Assembly: GCA_003149065.1 (NCBI GenBank)
Contig: QGFZ01000001.1
Location: 310,001 to 374,000, forward strand
Direction: 5' to 3'
Source of the DNA: Ruminococcaceae bacterium R-25
GTDB taxonomy: Bacteria > Bacillota > Clostridia > Saccharofermentanales > Saccharofermentanaceae
DNA: 64,000 bases
Numbering within the stretch: position 1 is the stretch's first letter; each line of letters begins with the position of its first letter. Made by a program: the position numbers and the translations under genes. This document shows positions 1 through 8,290 of this stretch, piece after piece. The notes beneath the pieces are model-generated. The model was not told the origin of the DNA. It ran no database searches and saw only the letters and a list, made by a program, of their open reading frames with translations.

Positions 1-779
1 CAAGTCAGGAAGCCTATAACTGGGCTACTGACGTGGGTGTATTATGTGATCTTTTCCCGCCGGCAGGTGCGAAGATAGAAGGAAAGAGCACCGACGGTTC
101 TCCTGCTTTCGAGAACGGAACAGGAAAGATCCTTTATAAAATGCCTGTTGAAGATTTTCTCAAGAGAGAATCTGATTTTGAAGTCCTGATAACGGATATC
201 CTTAACAGCACGATAGAGAAAGACGACTCGGAATATGAGAGAGCCCTTAAGCTGTATCTTTACGTGGCGAAGAACTATGTTTACGATACCTCGCTCATAG
301 ATAAAATGGGTGATGATGAGAACTATGTATATGCGTGTTTCATGGAGAAGAGGGGACAGTGCGTTAATTTCGCTTCTGTCTATGCCTATCTTCTCCTTCA
401 GGCTGATATCGATGCAGTAAGTTACCGCATCTACGAGGATCTTTGCCATGCCTGGACATATGCCGTGATAGACGGCAAGGGATATCATATCGATACCACC
501 TGGGCGCTTCAGGCTGACGGAGCAGACGGTATCTACCTGGATTATTTTATGATGAGTGACAAGGAAAGGATCGCTGACGGATGCACGTTAACTGATCCTG
601 ATGTAACTCTGCTGCCCGAATGCAATGTGAATAAGACCAATGTTAAGTTCGAAGCGACTGATGATCATTACTGCATCAGGGATTACTGCAGATTCGTGTC
701 TCTTGATGAAGAGAAGAAGATCGTTCACTATGTAACCATGTATGATGAACAAAAAGAATTCTACTACGGGGATATTTGA
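1..779 (+). CDS. Transglutaminase-like domain protein, 5'-truncated by window edge
   Basis: The reading frame is already open at base 3, reading SQEAYNWATD. It aligns with residues around 108 of the complete paralogue just downstream, so the real start lies outside the window and the in-frame GTG at 33 is not the start. The visible part holds a transglutaminase-like core: the nucleophile Cys in RGQCVNFASVYAY, the His in LCHAWTYAV and the Asp in GYHIDTTWA. In this papain-like fold the Cys-His-Asp triad usually acts on peptide or isopeptide bonds in secreted or surface proteins. The gene ends 22 bp before the next one, which repeats nearly the whole domain, so the two look like a tandem duplication in one transcript. 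The real substrate is unknown. The missing N-terminus presumably carries a lipoprotein signal like the paralogue's. Confidence 0.85.
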   Translation, partial: SQEAYNWATDVGVLCDLFPPAGAKIEGKSTDGSPAFENGTGKILYKMPVEDFLKRESDFEVLITDILNSTIEKDDSEYERALKLYLYVAKNYVYDTSLIDKMGDDENYVYACFMEKRGQCVNFASVYAYLLLQADIDAVSYRIYEDLCHAWTYAVIDGKGYHIDTTWALQADGADGIYLDYFMMSDKERIADGCTLTDPDVTLLPECNVNKTNVKFEATDDHYCIRDYCRFVSLDEEKKIVHYVTMYDEQKEFYYGDI

Positions 780-801
780 GTTTTCGGGGAAGAGAGAATA
801 A

Positions 802-1875
802 ATGAACACTAAGAAGATAATAGGAATAATACTTGCAGCATCAATACTGCTTTCCGGCTGTAATACCGGAAAGACTTTGCCGAGCGCATCAAGTTCGGAA
901 GAAACGTCTCAGACATTAGACAGGATAGTTTTCACAGACGCAGAAACTGAGTCTGAAACAACGCCATCTGAGACAAAAGGCGTTTTCGAGTTTAATCCGC
1001 ATGTTTATTCAGGACAGCTCTCAAAGACCATACCCCAGGAATACTGGGATGCCTTCTATAATCTTTGTGACGCATTAAGAAAAGGTGAGGATACTTTCGA
1101 TTGTGCGACTGAGGAAGCATATAAGTGGAGTACTGACTCTACAACTCTTTGCTGCCTTTTCCCGGCAGCAGGCTTAAAGGTCGAGGGCAAGACTGAAGAC
1201 GGATCTCCTGCTTTTGAAAACGGCAAGGGAAAGATCACCTATAAGATGTCCAAAGAAGACTGGCTCAAGAGGCAGGCTGATTTTGAAGCCATGATCGTAG
1301 ATATCATCAACAGCAATGTTGAGACTGATGATACCGATTATGAAAAGGCATTAAAGCTCTATTTGTATATAGCAAATAATTACGATTACGAATATGAGGT
1401 CATACAGGAAGATAACTATGTCTATAAGACCTTTACCAAGAAAGTAGGGCAGTGCATCAATTTTGCAGCCGTATATGGTTATCTTCTTCTGCAGGTAGGT
1501 GTTGACGGTCTGGCCTGCGGAACCTATGACGGAACGTGCCATGCGTGGACCTATGTCGTAATCAACGGCAAAGGCTACCATATTGATACGACATGGGCTT
1601 TGAAATCGTGCTATCCGGGCGTTGAACATATCTATCTGGATTACTTCATGATGAGTGACGAGGAAAGAAATAATGACAACTGCCTTATCAAAGACCTGAC
1701 TGTCGATGTCCTCCCGGGCTACTGGGTAAGCCGTACTAATGCTTCCTATGTTGCAACGGACAACCATTACAACATAAGATCATACTGCGGCTTCATATCA
1801 CTCGATGAAGAAAACAAGATCGTCCATTATGTCGATATGAATAATGAACCTCACGAGTTCCATTACGACATCTGA
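802..1875 (+). CDS. Transglutaminase-like lipoprotein
   Basis: This is a complete 357-residue paralogue of the truncated gene before it. Residues 1-20 form a lipoprotein signal peptide with the lipobox LLSGC (Cys20), so the protein is probably anchored outside the membrane. A Ser/Thr/Glu-rich linker to about residue 60 follows. The transglutaminase-like core covers roughly residues 130-290, with Cys218 in VGQCINFAAV, His247 in TCHAWTYVV and Asp262 in GYHIDTTWA as the likely triad. The start ATG follows the purine-rich stretch ggggaagagagaat, and the 22-bp gap suggests co-transcription with the upstream copy. It converges on yhaM, whose stop lies 11 bp beyond this stop. A protease, peptidoglycan-peptide hydrolase or cross-linking role is possible; the sequence does not decide. 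Confidence 0.88.
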   Translation: MNTKKIIGIILAASILLSGCNTGKTLPSASSSEETSQTLDRIVFTDAETESETTPSETKGVFEFNPHVYSGQLSKTIPQEYWDAFYNLCDALRKGEDTFDCATEEAYKWSTDSTTLCCLFPAAGLKVEGKTEDGSPAFENGKGKITYKMSKEDWLKRQADFEAMIVDIINSNVETDDTDYEKALKLYLYIANNYDYEYEVIQEDNYVYKTFTKKVGQCINFAAVYGYLLLQVGVDGLACGTYDGTCHAWTYVVINGKGYHIDTTWALKSCYPGVEHIYLDYFMMSDEERNNDNCLIKDLTVDVLPGYWVSRTNASYVATDNHYNIRSYCGFISLDEENKIVHYVDMNNEPHEFHYDI

Positions 1876-1886
1876 CAGATCAGGAT

Positions 1887-2918
1887 TTACTCGTAGTCAC
1901 TGAATGAATTCTTGTAGATAACGTTCTTTCCGTCGCCCGCGATGCCGAAAATAGGGTCGCTGGAAGTGCCGGCTGTCATATCCTTGAAGTTATCTTCGTA
2001 CATGTACATTCTCGAATCGATCATGTCGAGTTCGTGAAGCATCATTGCTTCAGGTGTCGAAGGATTTCTGATAGCGCCCCACTCGGGCTGGCCGTGGTGG
2101 GATGCGAGCATGTGCTTAAGCATTGCGACCTGTTCGCTGTTATAAGATCTGCCGCCTATAGCCTGGTTCATTCTCCAGACTTCTCTGTCAATCATCTCGA
2201 TGCCCAGAAGTGAGTGGCCGAAGAGGTTTCCCATATCTGTGTAGTTTGCAATACCTGTATCGGATGTCTTCATTTCAAGGATCTTTCCGATATCATGAAG
2301 AGCCGTGCCGCAGACCAATAGCTCGCGGTTAAGAAGGGTATAGATATCGCAGACGGCAAAAGCTGTCTTTATCATCCTGTAGGTGTGATAAGCAAGGCCG
2401 CCATAGAGGTTGTGGTGCATAGCCTTTGCAGCTGAAGACTTCGTAAATGCCTTGATATTTTCGTTGATCAGTCTGATTGAAAGGGCTGTTAATGAGTAGT
2501 CGTCAGACGGAATGTCGGTTGTGTTAAGGTCGTAGGACCTTCCGGAAGACTGCTTGATAAGGATAATGATGTCCTTAACGAGTTTTTCGGGATCGATCGG
2601 AGGGAGCTTGATAAGCTGCTTTAATTCGTCCTCCGGGAGCTTTACGGGATTGATGTTGGTGATCTTATAGCTCTTTGAACCCTTGTAGTCCGTAACTTCA
2701 AGATTGATAACTGCCGTGCAGCCGTCTTCGATGCCGGCATCATTAAGATCTTTCTTTGTTGAATCGAAGATAAGAGCAGTAATGCTCTCTTCGCCGTCAC
2801 TGATGCTTACTTTGAGCATAGGCTTGCCGTTGCTGGTGCTGGTCTGGGTAATGGCTGCGACTACGACGTCTGTCTCATAATTGCCGAACCCCATTGAACT
2901 GAACTTAACTATAGCCAT
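1887..2918 (-). CDS. yhaM: 3'-5' exoribonuclease YhaM family protein
   Basis: The 343-residue protein has an N-terminal OB-fold of about 100 residues (nucleic-acid binding, starting MAIVKFSSMGFGNYE) and a C-terminal HD domain. HD metal ligands are visible as AYHTYR, LHDIGK, GHSLLG and ASHHG, with the closing Asp in ELDMID. This order and length match the Firmicute YhaM/Cbf1 family, which trims RNA and single-stranded DNA from the 3' end and also acts in DNA replication. The start is preceded by a good GGAG site (aaggagtttatt before the ATG on the minus strand). It is transcribed alone, convergent with the transglutaminase gene and divergent from the HAD gene. No key residue appears missing. 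Confidence 0.9.
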   Translation of the reverse strand: MAIVKFSSMGFGNYETDVVVAAITQTSTSNGKPMLKVSISDGEESITALIFDSTKKDLNDAGIEDGCTAVINLEVTDYKGSKSYKITNINPVKLPEDELKQLIKLPPIDPEKLVKDIIILIKQSSGRSYDLNTTDIPSDDYSLTALSIRLINENIKAFTKSSAAKAMHHNLYGGLAYHTYRMIKTAFAVCDIYTLLNRELLVCGTALHDIGKILEMKTSDTGIANYTDMGNLFGHSLLGIEMIDREVWRMNQAIGGRSYNSEQVAMLKHMLASHHGQPEWGAIRNPSTPEAMMLHELDMIDSRMYMYEDNFKDMTAGTSSDPIFGIAGDGKNVIYKNSFSDYE

Positions 2919-3108
2919 AATAAACTCCTTAATACTTATCTTTTCAGAGTAAATGTTAGCAATAATCCGGTCTTAATTCTACATTTTGATTCTTGAATAT
3001 GCGTTTGGCCGTGATATAAATATGCTGAATGTCCCATAAATCAAACTATACAAAAAATCCGTTAACGAATAATATAGTTCATTATCGGAAGCGGACGACA
3101 GATACTAT

Positions 3109-3765
3109 ATGAAATACAGACTCGCATGTTTTGACCTTGACGGAACTCTCCTTGATACGATCGGAGGGCTTACTTCAAGTCTTAATGCGGCAAGAAGGAT
3201 GAATAACCTTTCTCCCCAGACAGAAGACCAGGTAAAGACCTTTATCAATAACGGAGTGGTCAGGTTCATCGAAAGAAGCCTTAAGGCTGATCCCGGTGAT
3301 TACAGCGAAGAGCTGAAGCAAAAGCTCCTTAAGGATAATGTCTCATACTACGATTCCCACTATCTGGAGAATACCCGCCCTTATAATGGTATAGTTGAAG
3401 TGCTCACGCGTCTTAAGTCTGAAGGCATGCTCCTGGCTTGTATCAGCAATAAAAACGATGAGCCTGCAGGAAAACTCATAGATCACTTTTTCCCGAACCT
3501 GTTTGACTATGTCTCAGGTTCTGTGGAAGGAGTCGAGAGGAAGCCTTCTTCCGAGCCTGTTGAAAGGTGCCTAAAAGCTTTAGGCGTAGATAACAGTGAA
3601 GCAATCTATATCGGTGATACAGATACGGATATAGAGACTGCAAAAAACAGCCAAATGAGCTCTGTCAGCTGCACCTGGGGGTATAAGACACGTGAATTCC
3701 TTATGGAAAATGGGGCTGAAAGGATCTGCACTAACCCTATAGATCTTTACAGTCTGTTGAGGTAA
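3109..3765 (+). CDS. HAD-superfamily phosphatase (phosphoglycolate phosphatase-like)
   Basis: This 218-residue protein has all four HAD motifs: motif I FDLDGTLLDT with nucleophile Asp, motif II at CISNKND, a Lys in the segment before motif IV, and the acidic motif IV GDTDTDIETAKNS. The helical cap inserted after motif I is of the C1 type used by Gph/PpaX-like phosphatases. The substrate may be phosphoglycolate, pyrophosphate or another small phosphate ester and cannot be decided here. It starts at ATG 3109 after a weak ribosome-binding site. It ends 4 bp before an ECF transporter S component, so the two are probably translated from one message. Confidence 0.85.
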   Translation: MKYRLACFDLDGTLLDTIGGLTSSLNAARRMNNLSPQTEDQVKTFINNGVVRFIERSLKADPGDYSEELKQKLLKDNVSYYDSHYLENTRPYNGIVEVLTRLKSEGMLLACISNKNDEPAGKLIDHFFPNLFDYVSGSVEGVERKPSSEPVERCLKALGVDNSEAIYIGDTDTDIETAKNSQMSSVSCTWGYKTREFLMENGAERICTNPIDLYSLLR

Positions 3766-3769
3766 TGAG

Positions 3770-4288
3770 ATGACTGAGAACGAAAAGCGCAACAGTTCCA
3801 AAAAGAACCTGAAGCTTATCGCTATATGCGGTATCTTCGCTGCTTTCGTGTTCATCGGAACTGAATTAAGGATCCCTACTGCCATAGGCTATATGAATCT
3901 GGGAGATGCTGTGATCCTTATGGCATCTTATTTTATCGGACCTGCCGCCTTTTTCCCGGCAGCCATAGGTTCCGCATTAGGAGACCTCATAGCAGGCTAT
4001 CCCGTTTATATCGCGCCCACATTCGTTATCAAGGGCCTTATGGGCCTTGTTGCAGCACTTATAATGTCAAGATCGCACGAAAAGAAGGCTCTCGGTTTTG
4101 TATTGCGCCTGATCGCCTGTGTGTCTGCCGAACTTATAATGGTCGGAGGATATTTTGTTTTCGAGATGTGCATGTATGGCAGGGAAGCAGCATTAGGTTC
4201 TGTGGCCTTTAACTTTATTCAGGCAGGCGTTGGCATATTGATCGCCATACCGCTTACTTATGCCGTAAGGATCAAGAAGACCAGGTGA
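3770..4288 (+). CDS. ECF transporter S component (DUF1393/PF07155-like)
   Basis: The 172-residue, very hydrophobic protein has about five to six membrane segments, beginning IAICGIFAAFVFIGTEL. The pattern of short loops with an early MNLGDAVILMAS helix and a later SALGDLIAGYPVYIAPTF stretch is typical of substrate-binding S components of energy-coupling-factor vitamin transporters. It would work with the shared EcfAAT module encoded elsewhere. The ligand cannot be told from sequence, though PF07155-type members have been linked to riboflavin, folate or other cofactors. The ATG lies 4 bp after the HAD phosphatase stop, suggesting translational coupling; a phosphatase next to a vitamin S component could act on a cofactor precursor (inference). 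Confidence 0.8.
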   Translation: MTENEKRNSSKKNLKLIAICGIFAAFVFIGTELRIPTAIGYMNLGDAVILMASYFIGPAAFFPAAIGSALGDLIAGYPVYIAPTFVIKGLMGLVAALIMSRSHEKKALGFVLRLIACVSAELIMVGGYFVFEMCMYGREAALGSVAFNFIQAGVGILIAIPLTYAVRIKKTR

Positions 4289-4323
4289 TCCTTGATGGAT
4301 ATCCTTGAATTATCAGATTTTAA

Positions 4324-4348
4324 GCAGTCTCTGTCAGGGGCTGTTTTT
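4324..4348 (+). terminator. Probable intrinsic terminator after the HAD-ECF S pair
   Basis: The stem GCAGTCTC pairs with GGGGCTGT (several G-U pairs) around a 5-nt loop and runs into five T's at 4344-4348. It lies 36 bp after the stop of the S component and before the sigma-factor gene. The G-U pairs make it only moderately stable. Confidence 0.5.
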
Positions 4349-4374
4349 GTTTTCAAAAAAATCTTATGCGAGAA

Positions 4375-4403
4375 TGTAAGAAACTCATAACCTGAATCGT
4401 TAA
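4375..4403 (+). promoter_or_regulatory. Possible ECF-type autoregulatory promoter
   Basis: The segment TGTAAGAAACT followed about 13 nt later by CGTTAA resembles the bipartite -35/-10 layout of ECF sigma promoters and lies about 40 bp upstream of the sigma gene. The match is by eye and weak; autoregulation is common for such sigma factors but is inference here. Confidence 0.28.
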
Positions 4404-4442
4404 TATAGTGAGATCTCAAATCTTTGTGGGGAGGTTTAAGGA

Positions 4443-4913
4443 TTGAAAAATGAGGACGTCATAAGACTGTTCGATCTGTATTCGAATGATCTTTACAAAT
4501 TTGCCGTCTCATATCTGGGCTCGAAGCAGGACGCTGAAGATATCGTTCAGGAAGTCTTTTCGAAGCTGTTGGACAAGCATATGTTTTTCGAGAACAGGAA
4601 CGAAAAAGCATATCTTATGACCATGACAGCAAATAAATGCAAGGATCACTTGAAGTCTTCGGCAAGATCTGATGTTGATCTCGAATCTGAAGAATGGCAT
4701 CTGGAGTACTATGACGGATTCACTGAAAGAAACAAGGCTGTCTTCGATGAACTGATGCGCCTGGAAGAACAGTTCAGAGTACCAATCTATCTTCATTACT
4801 ATGCCGGTTACTCTTATAAGGAGATCAGCAGGATTTTAAAGGTCTCTGAATCGGCAGTGGCTGTGCGGATAAACAGGGGCAAGGAGCGTTTGCGAATCAG
4901 GTTGGAGGAATAG
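4443..4913 (+). CDS. ECF-family RNA polymerase sigma-70 factor
   Basis: The 156-residue protein has sigma region 2 at about residues 8-75 (DLYSNDLYKFAVSYLGS, then DAEDIVQEVFSKL as the 2.2-2.4 core) and region 4 at about 100-150, with the HTH stretch YSYKEISRILKVSESAVAVR. Lack of regions 1.1 and 3 and the short length mark it as an ECF sigma factor. The start codon is TTG at 4443, chosen because a strong GGGGAGG site sits 7 nt upstream. The putative anti-sigma gene begins 4 bp after its stop, the usual operon layout. It would direct RNA polymerase to a small regulon, probably in response to an envelope signal. Confidence 0.9.
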   Translation: MKNEDVIRLFDLYSNDLYKFAVSYLGSKQDAEDIVQEVFSKLLDKHMFFENRNEKAYLMTMTANKCKDHLKSSARSDVDLESEEWHLEYYDGFTERNKAVFDELMRLEEQFRVPIYLHYYAGYSYKEISRILKVSESAVAVRINRGKERLRIRLEE

Positions 4914-4917
4914 AAAA

Positions 4918-5610
4918 ATGAAAGATACTTTCGATAAAGTGATAATGGATAAGTCGAGGCAGGAAGAGATCCGTGCCGGACTTATGGGGAAGAGAAAAGC
5001 TAAGAAGATCTGGCTTGCACCTGTGGCAGCAGTTGCAGCGGCAGTAGCGATCATAATGAGCATCCCCGGCACCAGAGAGATCGTTGTAAAAGCTGCAGAG
5101 ACTATTTATTCGACATTCTCGTCAAATTACAACAATCTGAATGTCGCAGTAGAGGAGACATCGTTAACCGGAACCGACGGATCGCAGATCCGCAGAGTAT
5201 CTATTACCTATAGTTTTACTGATACAGAGCCTTGGGCTCAGGTCAAGGACGGCCGGTTGTACTTTGTCCTTAACGGCGAATGGGAAGACATTACCGATAA
5301 GTGCAGTGCAAGTGAGGTCTTCCGTTATGAAAAGGTGGATGAGAACGGGTATAAGATTACTCTCTATGTCGGTGGTACGCCTGATGATTACGGATGGGGA
5401 CAGTTAGTCAGGAACCCGAATGGTGAGCTTATCGAAGGAATAGCGTTTGTCGATAAGGGTAAGACAAACCCGGAATGGCTTAGCAACCTGAAAAAGAAAG
5501 AAACAAATAATGACTTCATGATAATGGTGTTCACCAAAGATGATTATGAAGCAGTTGTAGGAAACGACCAGAGAGTTGTCTTTTTTGCGCAGGAAGTTAA
5601 TGAGACTTAA
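4918..5610 (+). CDS. Putative membrane-bound anti-sigma factor / DUF4179-like protein
   Basis: The 230-residue protein has a short charged cytoplasmic N-terminus (about 1-30), one membrane helix (about 31-50, WLAPVAAVAAAVAIIMSIPG) and an extracytoplasmic domain of about 180 residues. It starts 4 bp after the ECF sigma gene, and this topology and location are typical of Firmicute anti-sigma or sigma-regulating proteins with DUF4179-like domains. No zinc-binding HxxxCxxC motif is visible, so it is not a ZAS-type anti-sigma. The role is inferred mainly from context. A clear terminator follows. Confidence 0.7.
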   Translation: MKDTFDKVIMDKSRQEEIRAGLMGKRKAKKIWLAPVAAVAAAVAIIMSIPGTREIVVKAAETIYSTFSSNYNNLNVAVEETSLTGTDGSQIRRVSITYSFTDTEPWAQVKDGRLYFVLNGEWEDITDKCSASEVFRYEKVDENGYKITLYVGGTPDDYGWGQLVRNPNGELIEGIAFVDKGKTNPEWLSNLKKKETNNDFMIMVFTKDDYEAVVGNDQRVVFFAQEVNET

Positions 5611-5639
5611 TTCTTTTCCATTATCTTTGTTGATTGAAG

Positions 5640-5666
5640 GCTCCGGATTATTTCCGGAGCTTTTTT
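5640..5666 (+). terminator. Intrinsic terminator of the sigma/anti-sigma operon
   Basis: A perfect 8-bp stem GCTCCGGA / TCCGGAGC with loop TTATT is followed by six T's, 30 bp after the anti-sigma stop. Confidence 0.9.
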
Positions 5667-5753
5667 GCCTGAATCTTTCACCTCCCGGCATTTGAAAGAG
5701 TTCAAACTTAATTCTATAATTAAGTGTAATCCTTTTTGCAAAGGAGATTTTTT

Positions 5754-7130
5754 ATGAAAACTTATGATGTCATCATTATCGGCGCAGGCCCGGGCGGAAT
5801 ATTCTCTGCCTATGAATTAGTCAACTTAAGACCTGATCTGAAAGTCGCAGTTTTCGAGGCCGGCAAACCTCTCGAACAACGCAAATGTCCCATCGACGGA
5901 GATAAAGTAAAGAGCTGCATCAATTGCCCTTCATGCGCTATCATGCGCGGCTTCGGCGGTGCAGGCGCATTCTCCGACGGCAAATATAACATCACAAATG
6001 ATTTCGGCGGAACCTTGTACGAGCACATCGGCAAGGAAAAAGCTTTAGAGCTCATGAAGTATGTTGATGGTATCAATCTCGCCAACGGCGGAGAGGGAAC
6101 AAAGCTCTATTCGACAGCAGGTTCTTCATTCAAGAAGATCTGCCTTGAGAATAAGCTCCATCTCCTTGATGCTTCCGTAAGACATCTCGGAACCGACAAG
6201 AACTATCAGGTCCTTGGCAACATCTTTAACGTGCTTAAGGACAAGGTCGATTTCTATTTCAATTCACCTGTAGGTGACCTTAAAGTGCTGGAAGACGGCA
6301 CTTATGAGGTCGAGTGCGGAGGCGAATCCTACACATGTAAGAAGTGCATCGTATCCGTAGGCCGTTCCGGCAGTAAGTGGATCGAAAAGGTCTGCAACGA
6401 ACTTGATATCGAGACATATTCCAACAGAGTTGATATCGGTGTAAGAGTTGAGCTTCCCGCTGTTGTATTCTCTGATCTTACATCTGAACTCTATGAGAGT
6501 AAGATCGTTTACCGTACCGAGAAGTTCGAAGATAAGGTCAGAACATTCTGCATGAATCCTTACGGCTATGTCGTTACGGAGAATACGAACGGTATCGTTA
6601 CGGTTAACGGCCATAGCTTTGATGCTCCCGAGCTCCAGTCGCAGAACACGAACTTCGCTCTGCTCGTATCAAAGCACTTCTCTGAGCCTTTCAAGGATTC
6701 CAACGGCTACGGTGAATCTATTGCAAGACTTTCCAACATGCTTGGCGGCGGTGTAATCGTCCAGCGTTTCGGCGACCTCACGAGAGGAAGAAGATCCAAT
6801 GCTTCCAGAATCGAGGAGTCAACAGTAAGGCCTACTCTGAAGGCTACACCTGGTGACCTGTCTCTCGTTCTCCCGAAGAGAATCTTAGACGGCATCATCG
6901 AGATGATATATGCATTAGATAAGATCGCTCCCGGTACAGCAAATGACGATACATTGCTCTATGGCGTTGAAGTTAAGTTCTACAACATGGAAGTTGCGAT
7001 CAACGACAGGCTCGAGACACGTTATCCCGGCTTGTTCGTAATAGGTGACGGATCAGGCGTAACGCATTCATTGTCGCATGCATCTGCTTCAGGCGTATTC
7101 GTAGCAAGAGAGATAGCTGCTGAAAGCTGA
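5754..7130 (+). CDS. FAD-dependent dehydrogenase-like protein (COG2509 type)
   Basis: The 458-residue flavoprotein begins with a Rossmann dinucleotide-binding motif at residues 5-20 (DVIIIGAGPGGIFSAYEL) and ends with the second FAD-contact motif, LFVIGDGSGVTHSLSHA. Near residues 45-75 it has a Cys-rich segment with CINCPSC, then GFGGAGAFSDGKYN, which is characteristic of COG2509 uncharacterised FAD-dependent proteins. The open frame extends to a TTG at 5736, but AAAGGAG at 5740-5746 sits ideally before ATG 5754, so that start is used. It stands alone between two terminators. The reaction is not established; reduction of an unsaturated or quinone-like substrate is possible. Confidence 0.85.
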   Translation: MKTYDVIIIGAGPGGIFSAYELVNLRPDLKVAVFEAGKPLEQRKCPIDGDKVKSCINCPSCAIMRGFGGAGAFSDGKYNITNDFGGTLYEHIGKEKALELMKYVDGINLANGGEGTKLYSTAGSSFKKICLENKLHLLDASVRHLGTDKNYQVLGNIFNVLKDKVDFYFNSPVGDLKVLEDGTYEVECGGESYTCKKCIVSVGRSGSKWIEKVCNELDIETYSNRVDIGVRVELPAVVFSDLTSELYESKIVYRTEKFEDKVRTFCMNPYGYVVTENTNGIVTVNGHSFDAPELQSQNTNFALLVSKHFSEPFKDSNGYGESIARLSNMLGGGVIVQRFGDLTRGRRSNASRIEESTVRPTLKATPGDLSLVLPKRILDGIIEMIYALDKIAPGTANDDTLLYGVEVKFYNMEVAINDRLETRYPGLFVIGDGSGVTHSLSHASASGVFVAREIAAES

Positions 7131-7153
7131 TCGGTTTATACAGACAGTTTTAA

Positions 7154-7176
7154 GGCCCGCTCCGGCGGGCCTTTTT
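7154..7176 (+). terminator. Intrinsic terminator after the FAD protein
   Basis: The 7-bp GC stem GGCCCGC / GCGGGCC with loop TCCG is followed by TTTTT. It also lies 3 bp beyond the stop of the converging minus-strand gene at 7179. Confidence 0.92.
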
Positions 7177-7178
7177 AA

Positions 7179-7964
7179 TCATAAGAAGAGTTTATCGATC
7201 ATTTTGTCGATTACATCTGTATTCAAAGGTGTTTTCGAAGACTCAAATGTGAGGAAAAGTCTGTCGCCGGGCATATAGCCGTTCAGAATATATTCATTAA
7301 GTCTTGGAACATTGTCGTTTAAATATTTATCGTCGTCTGACATACCGAGATGTTCCAGATAGATTTCCTTTCTGTCACTCCTTCTCAAAATTGTAAAATC
7401 CGGATGTATGACTTTGTTTCCGACTTTCAGCGGGCATTCGTATTTATAAGGAATACCTCTTATATATAGCCTGTCTGCAATGATCTGTTCTGATTTTGAT
7501 CTGACTTTCTCGCCACGGAGTGTCGTAAAGTACGGAACACCTTCCTTAATTGCTTTCTTTGTAAATGGTTTTTCCTGCCACTCATTTACGAATTGTTCAA
7601 GGGGAGTGACTATCGGTTTTACAAGACTCTTTCTGTCCTCTGTTAATTTATCGTATATTTCTTCGGCAATTGTTTCAGGGTATTGCCTGAGTGCACGCTG
7701 CAGGATGGCAGCTTCCTGTGATGTGGATTTGAGAACTTTTTCGAGGTAGTTCTTTTGGGCAAGCTGAGAAACAAGAGCGTTGTCTTTACATAATTGCATT
7801 CCATCTGTGTTCGACTCTGAAAGATAGTAATAGACTTTTTGCCCTGCATGCTTGATTTCAATCCTCCCGTGCGGCAGGCTTGTTATTTTCCTTTCAATCG
7901 TATGCGCCAGTTTATCTAATATATCCAATCTTGAAGTTAAAGCTTTTCTTAAATCTTTTTCCAT
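7179..7964 (-). CDS. Hypothetical protein with PD-(D/E)XK nuclease-like C-terminus
   Basis: This 261-residue protein has a helical, probably coiled-coil N-terminal half (residues 1-135). The C-terminal half resembles restriction-endonuclease-like folds: RSKSEQIIADRLY supplies a conserved Glu on the first helix, HPDFTIL supplies the Asp of the PD motif, and IYLEHLG supplies the later acidic E. This E...D...E-H arrangement is seen in many clostridial proteins of unknown role related to very-short-patch/Mrr-type nucleases. The usual catalytic Lys after the second acidic residue is not obvious (EHLG instead of ExK), so activity is uncertain. A strong AAAGGAGG precedes the ATG. On its own strand it follows palindrome array A, which lies upstream of its start. 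Function unknown. Confidence 0.7.
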   Translation of the reverse strand: MEKDLRKALTSRLDILDKLAHTIERKITSLPHGRIEIKHAGQKVYYYLSESNTDGMQLCKDNALVSQLAQKNYLEKVLKSTSQEAAILQRALRQYPETIAEEIYDKLTEDRKSLVKPIVTPLEQFVNEWQEKPFTKKAIKEGVPYFTTLRGEKVRSKSEQIIADRLYIRGIPYKYECPLKVGNKVIHPDFTILRRSDRKEIYLEHLGMSDDDKYLNDNVPRLNEYILNGYMPGDRLFLTFESSKTPLNTDVIDKMIDKLFL

Positions 7965-8083
7965 ATGAACCTCCTTTTTGCATTATAGATGCCGGAATAA
8001 GGCAAAAGAGTCTCAATCTTTCTCGTTTGACAATATTGATACTGTTCATAAAGATTTGCTGATTTGATAAAACGAAAAGCGTC

Positions 8084-8276
8084 TTCTACTGAAATTTTAA
8101 AAATACTGCATTTCAGCTAAGTTTGAAGGTGAAATCTTGACTGGAATTTTGAAAAAAGAAACTTTCAGTCAAGTTTTTCGAGAATTCTTAACTGAAATCT
8201 TCAAAAATGTGTAATTCAGTCAAGAAATCTCTTTGATTCTTGACTGAAAACAATAAAAATAGAAATTTCAGTAGAG
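8084..8276. repeat. Palindrome array A: eight alternating 12-bp sites, four hairpin units
   Basis: The 326-bp gap between two minus-strand genes holds four 38-39-nt inverted-repeat units at 8083-8121, 8136-8173, 8187-8224 and 8239-8276. Each unit is a 12-nt arm (consensus CTTGACTGAAAT), a 14-nt loop and the inverted arm. Arm starts at 8084, 8110, 8136, 8162, 8187, 8213, 8239 and 8265 give steps of 26, 26, 26, 25, 26, 26 and 26 bp. Arms differ at one to three positions; loops vary but all keep an AAAAA core in mid-loop. Spacers between units are 13-14 nt and unrelated. Array B at 45601 has the same geometry with other arms. I know no named element with this design. Confidence 0.85.
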
Positions 8277-8290
8277 GGTGTAGGGAATAC

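Noticed and set aside
33-779. A complete gene beginning at GTG 33
   Set aside because: The frame is open back to base 3 and aligns with the paralogue upstream of that codon, so this is a truncated gene.
8084-8276. CRISPR array
   Set aside because: Repeats are 12 bp and inverted at each step, not directly repeated; spacers are about 14 nt, and there are no cas genes in the window.
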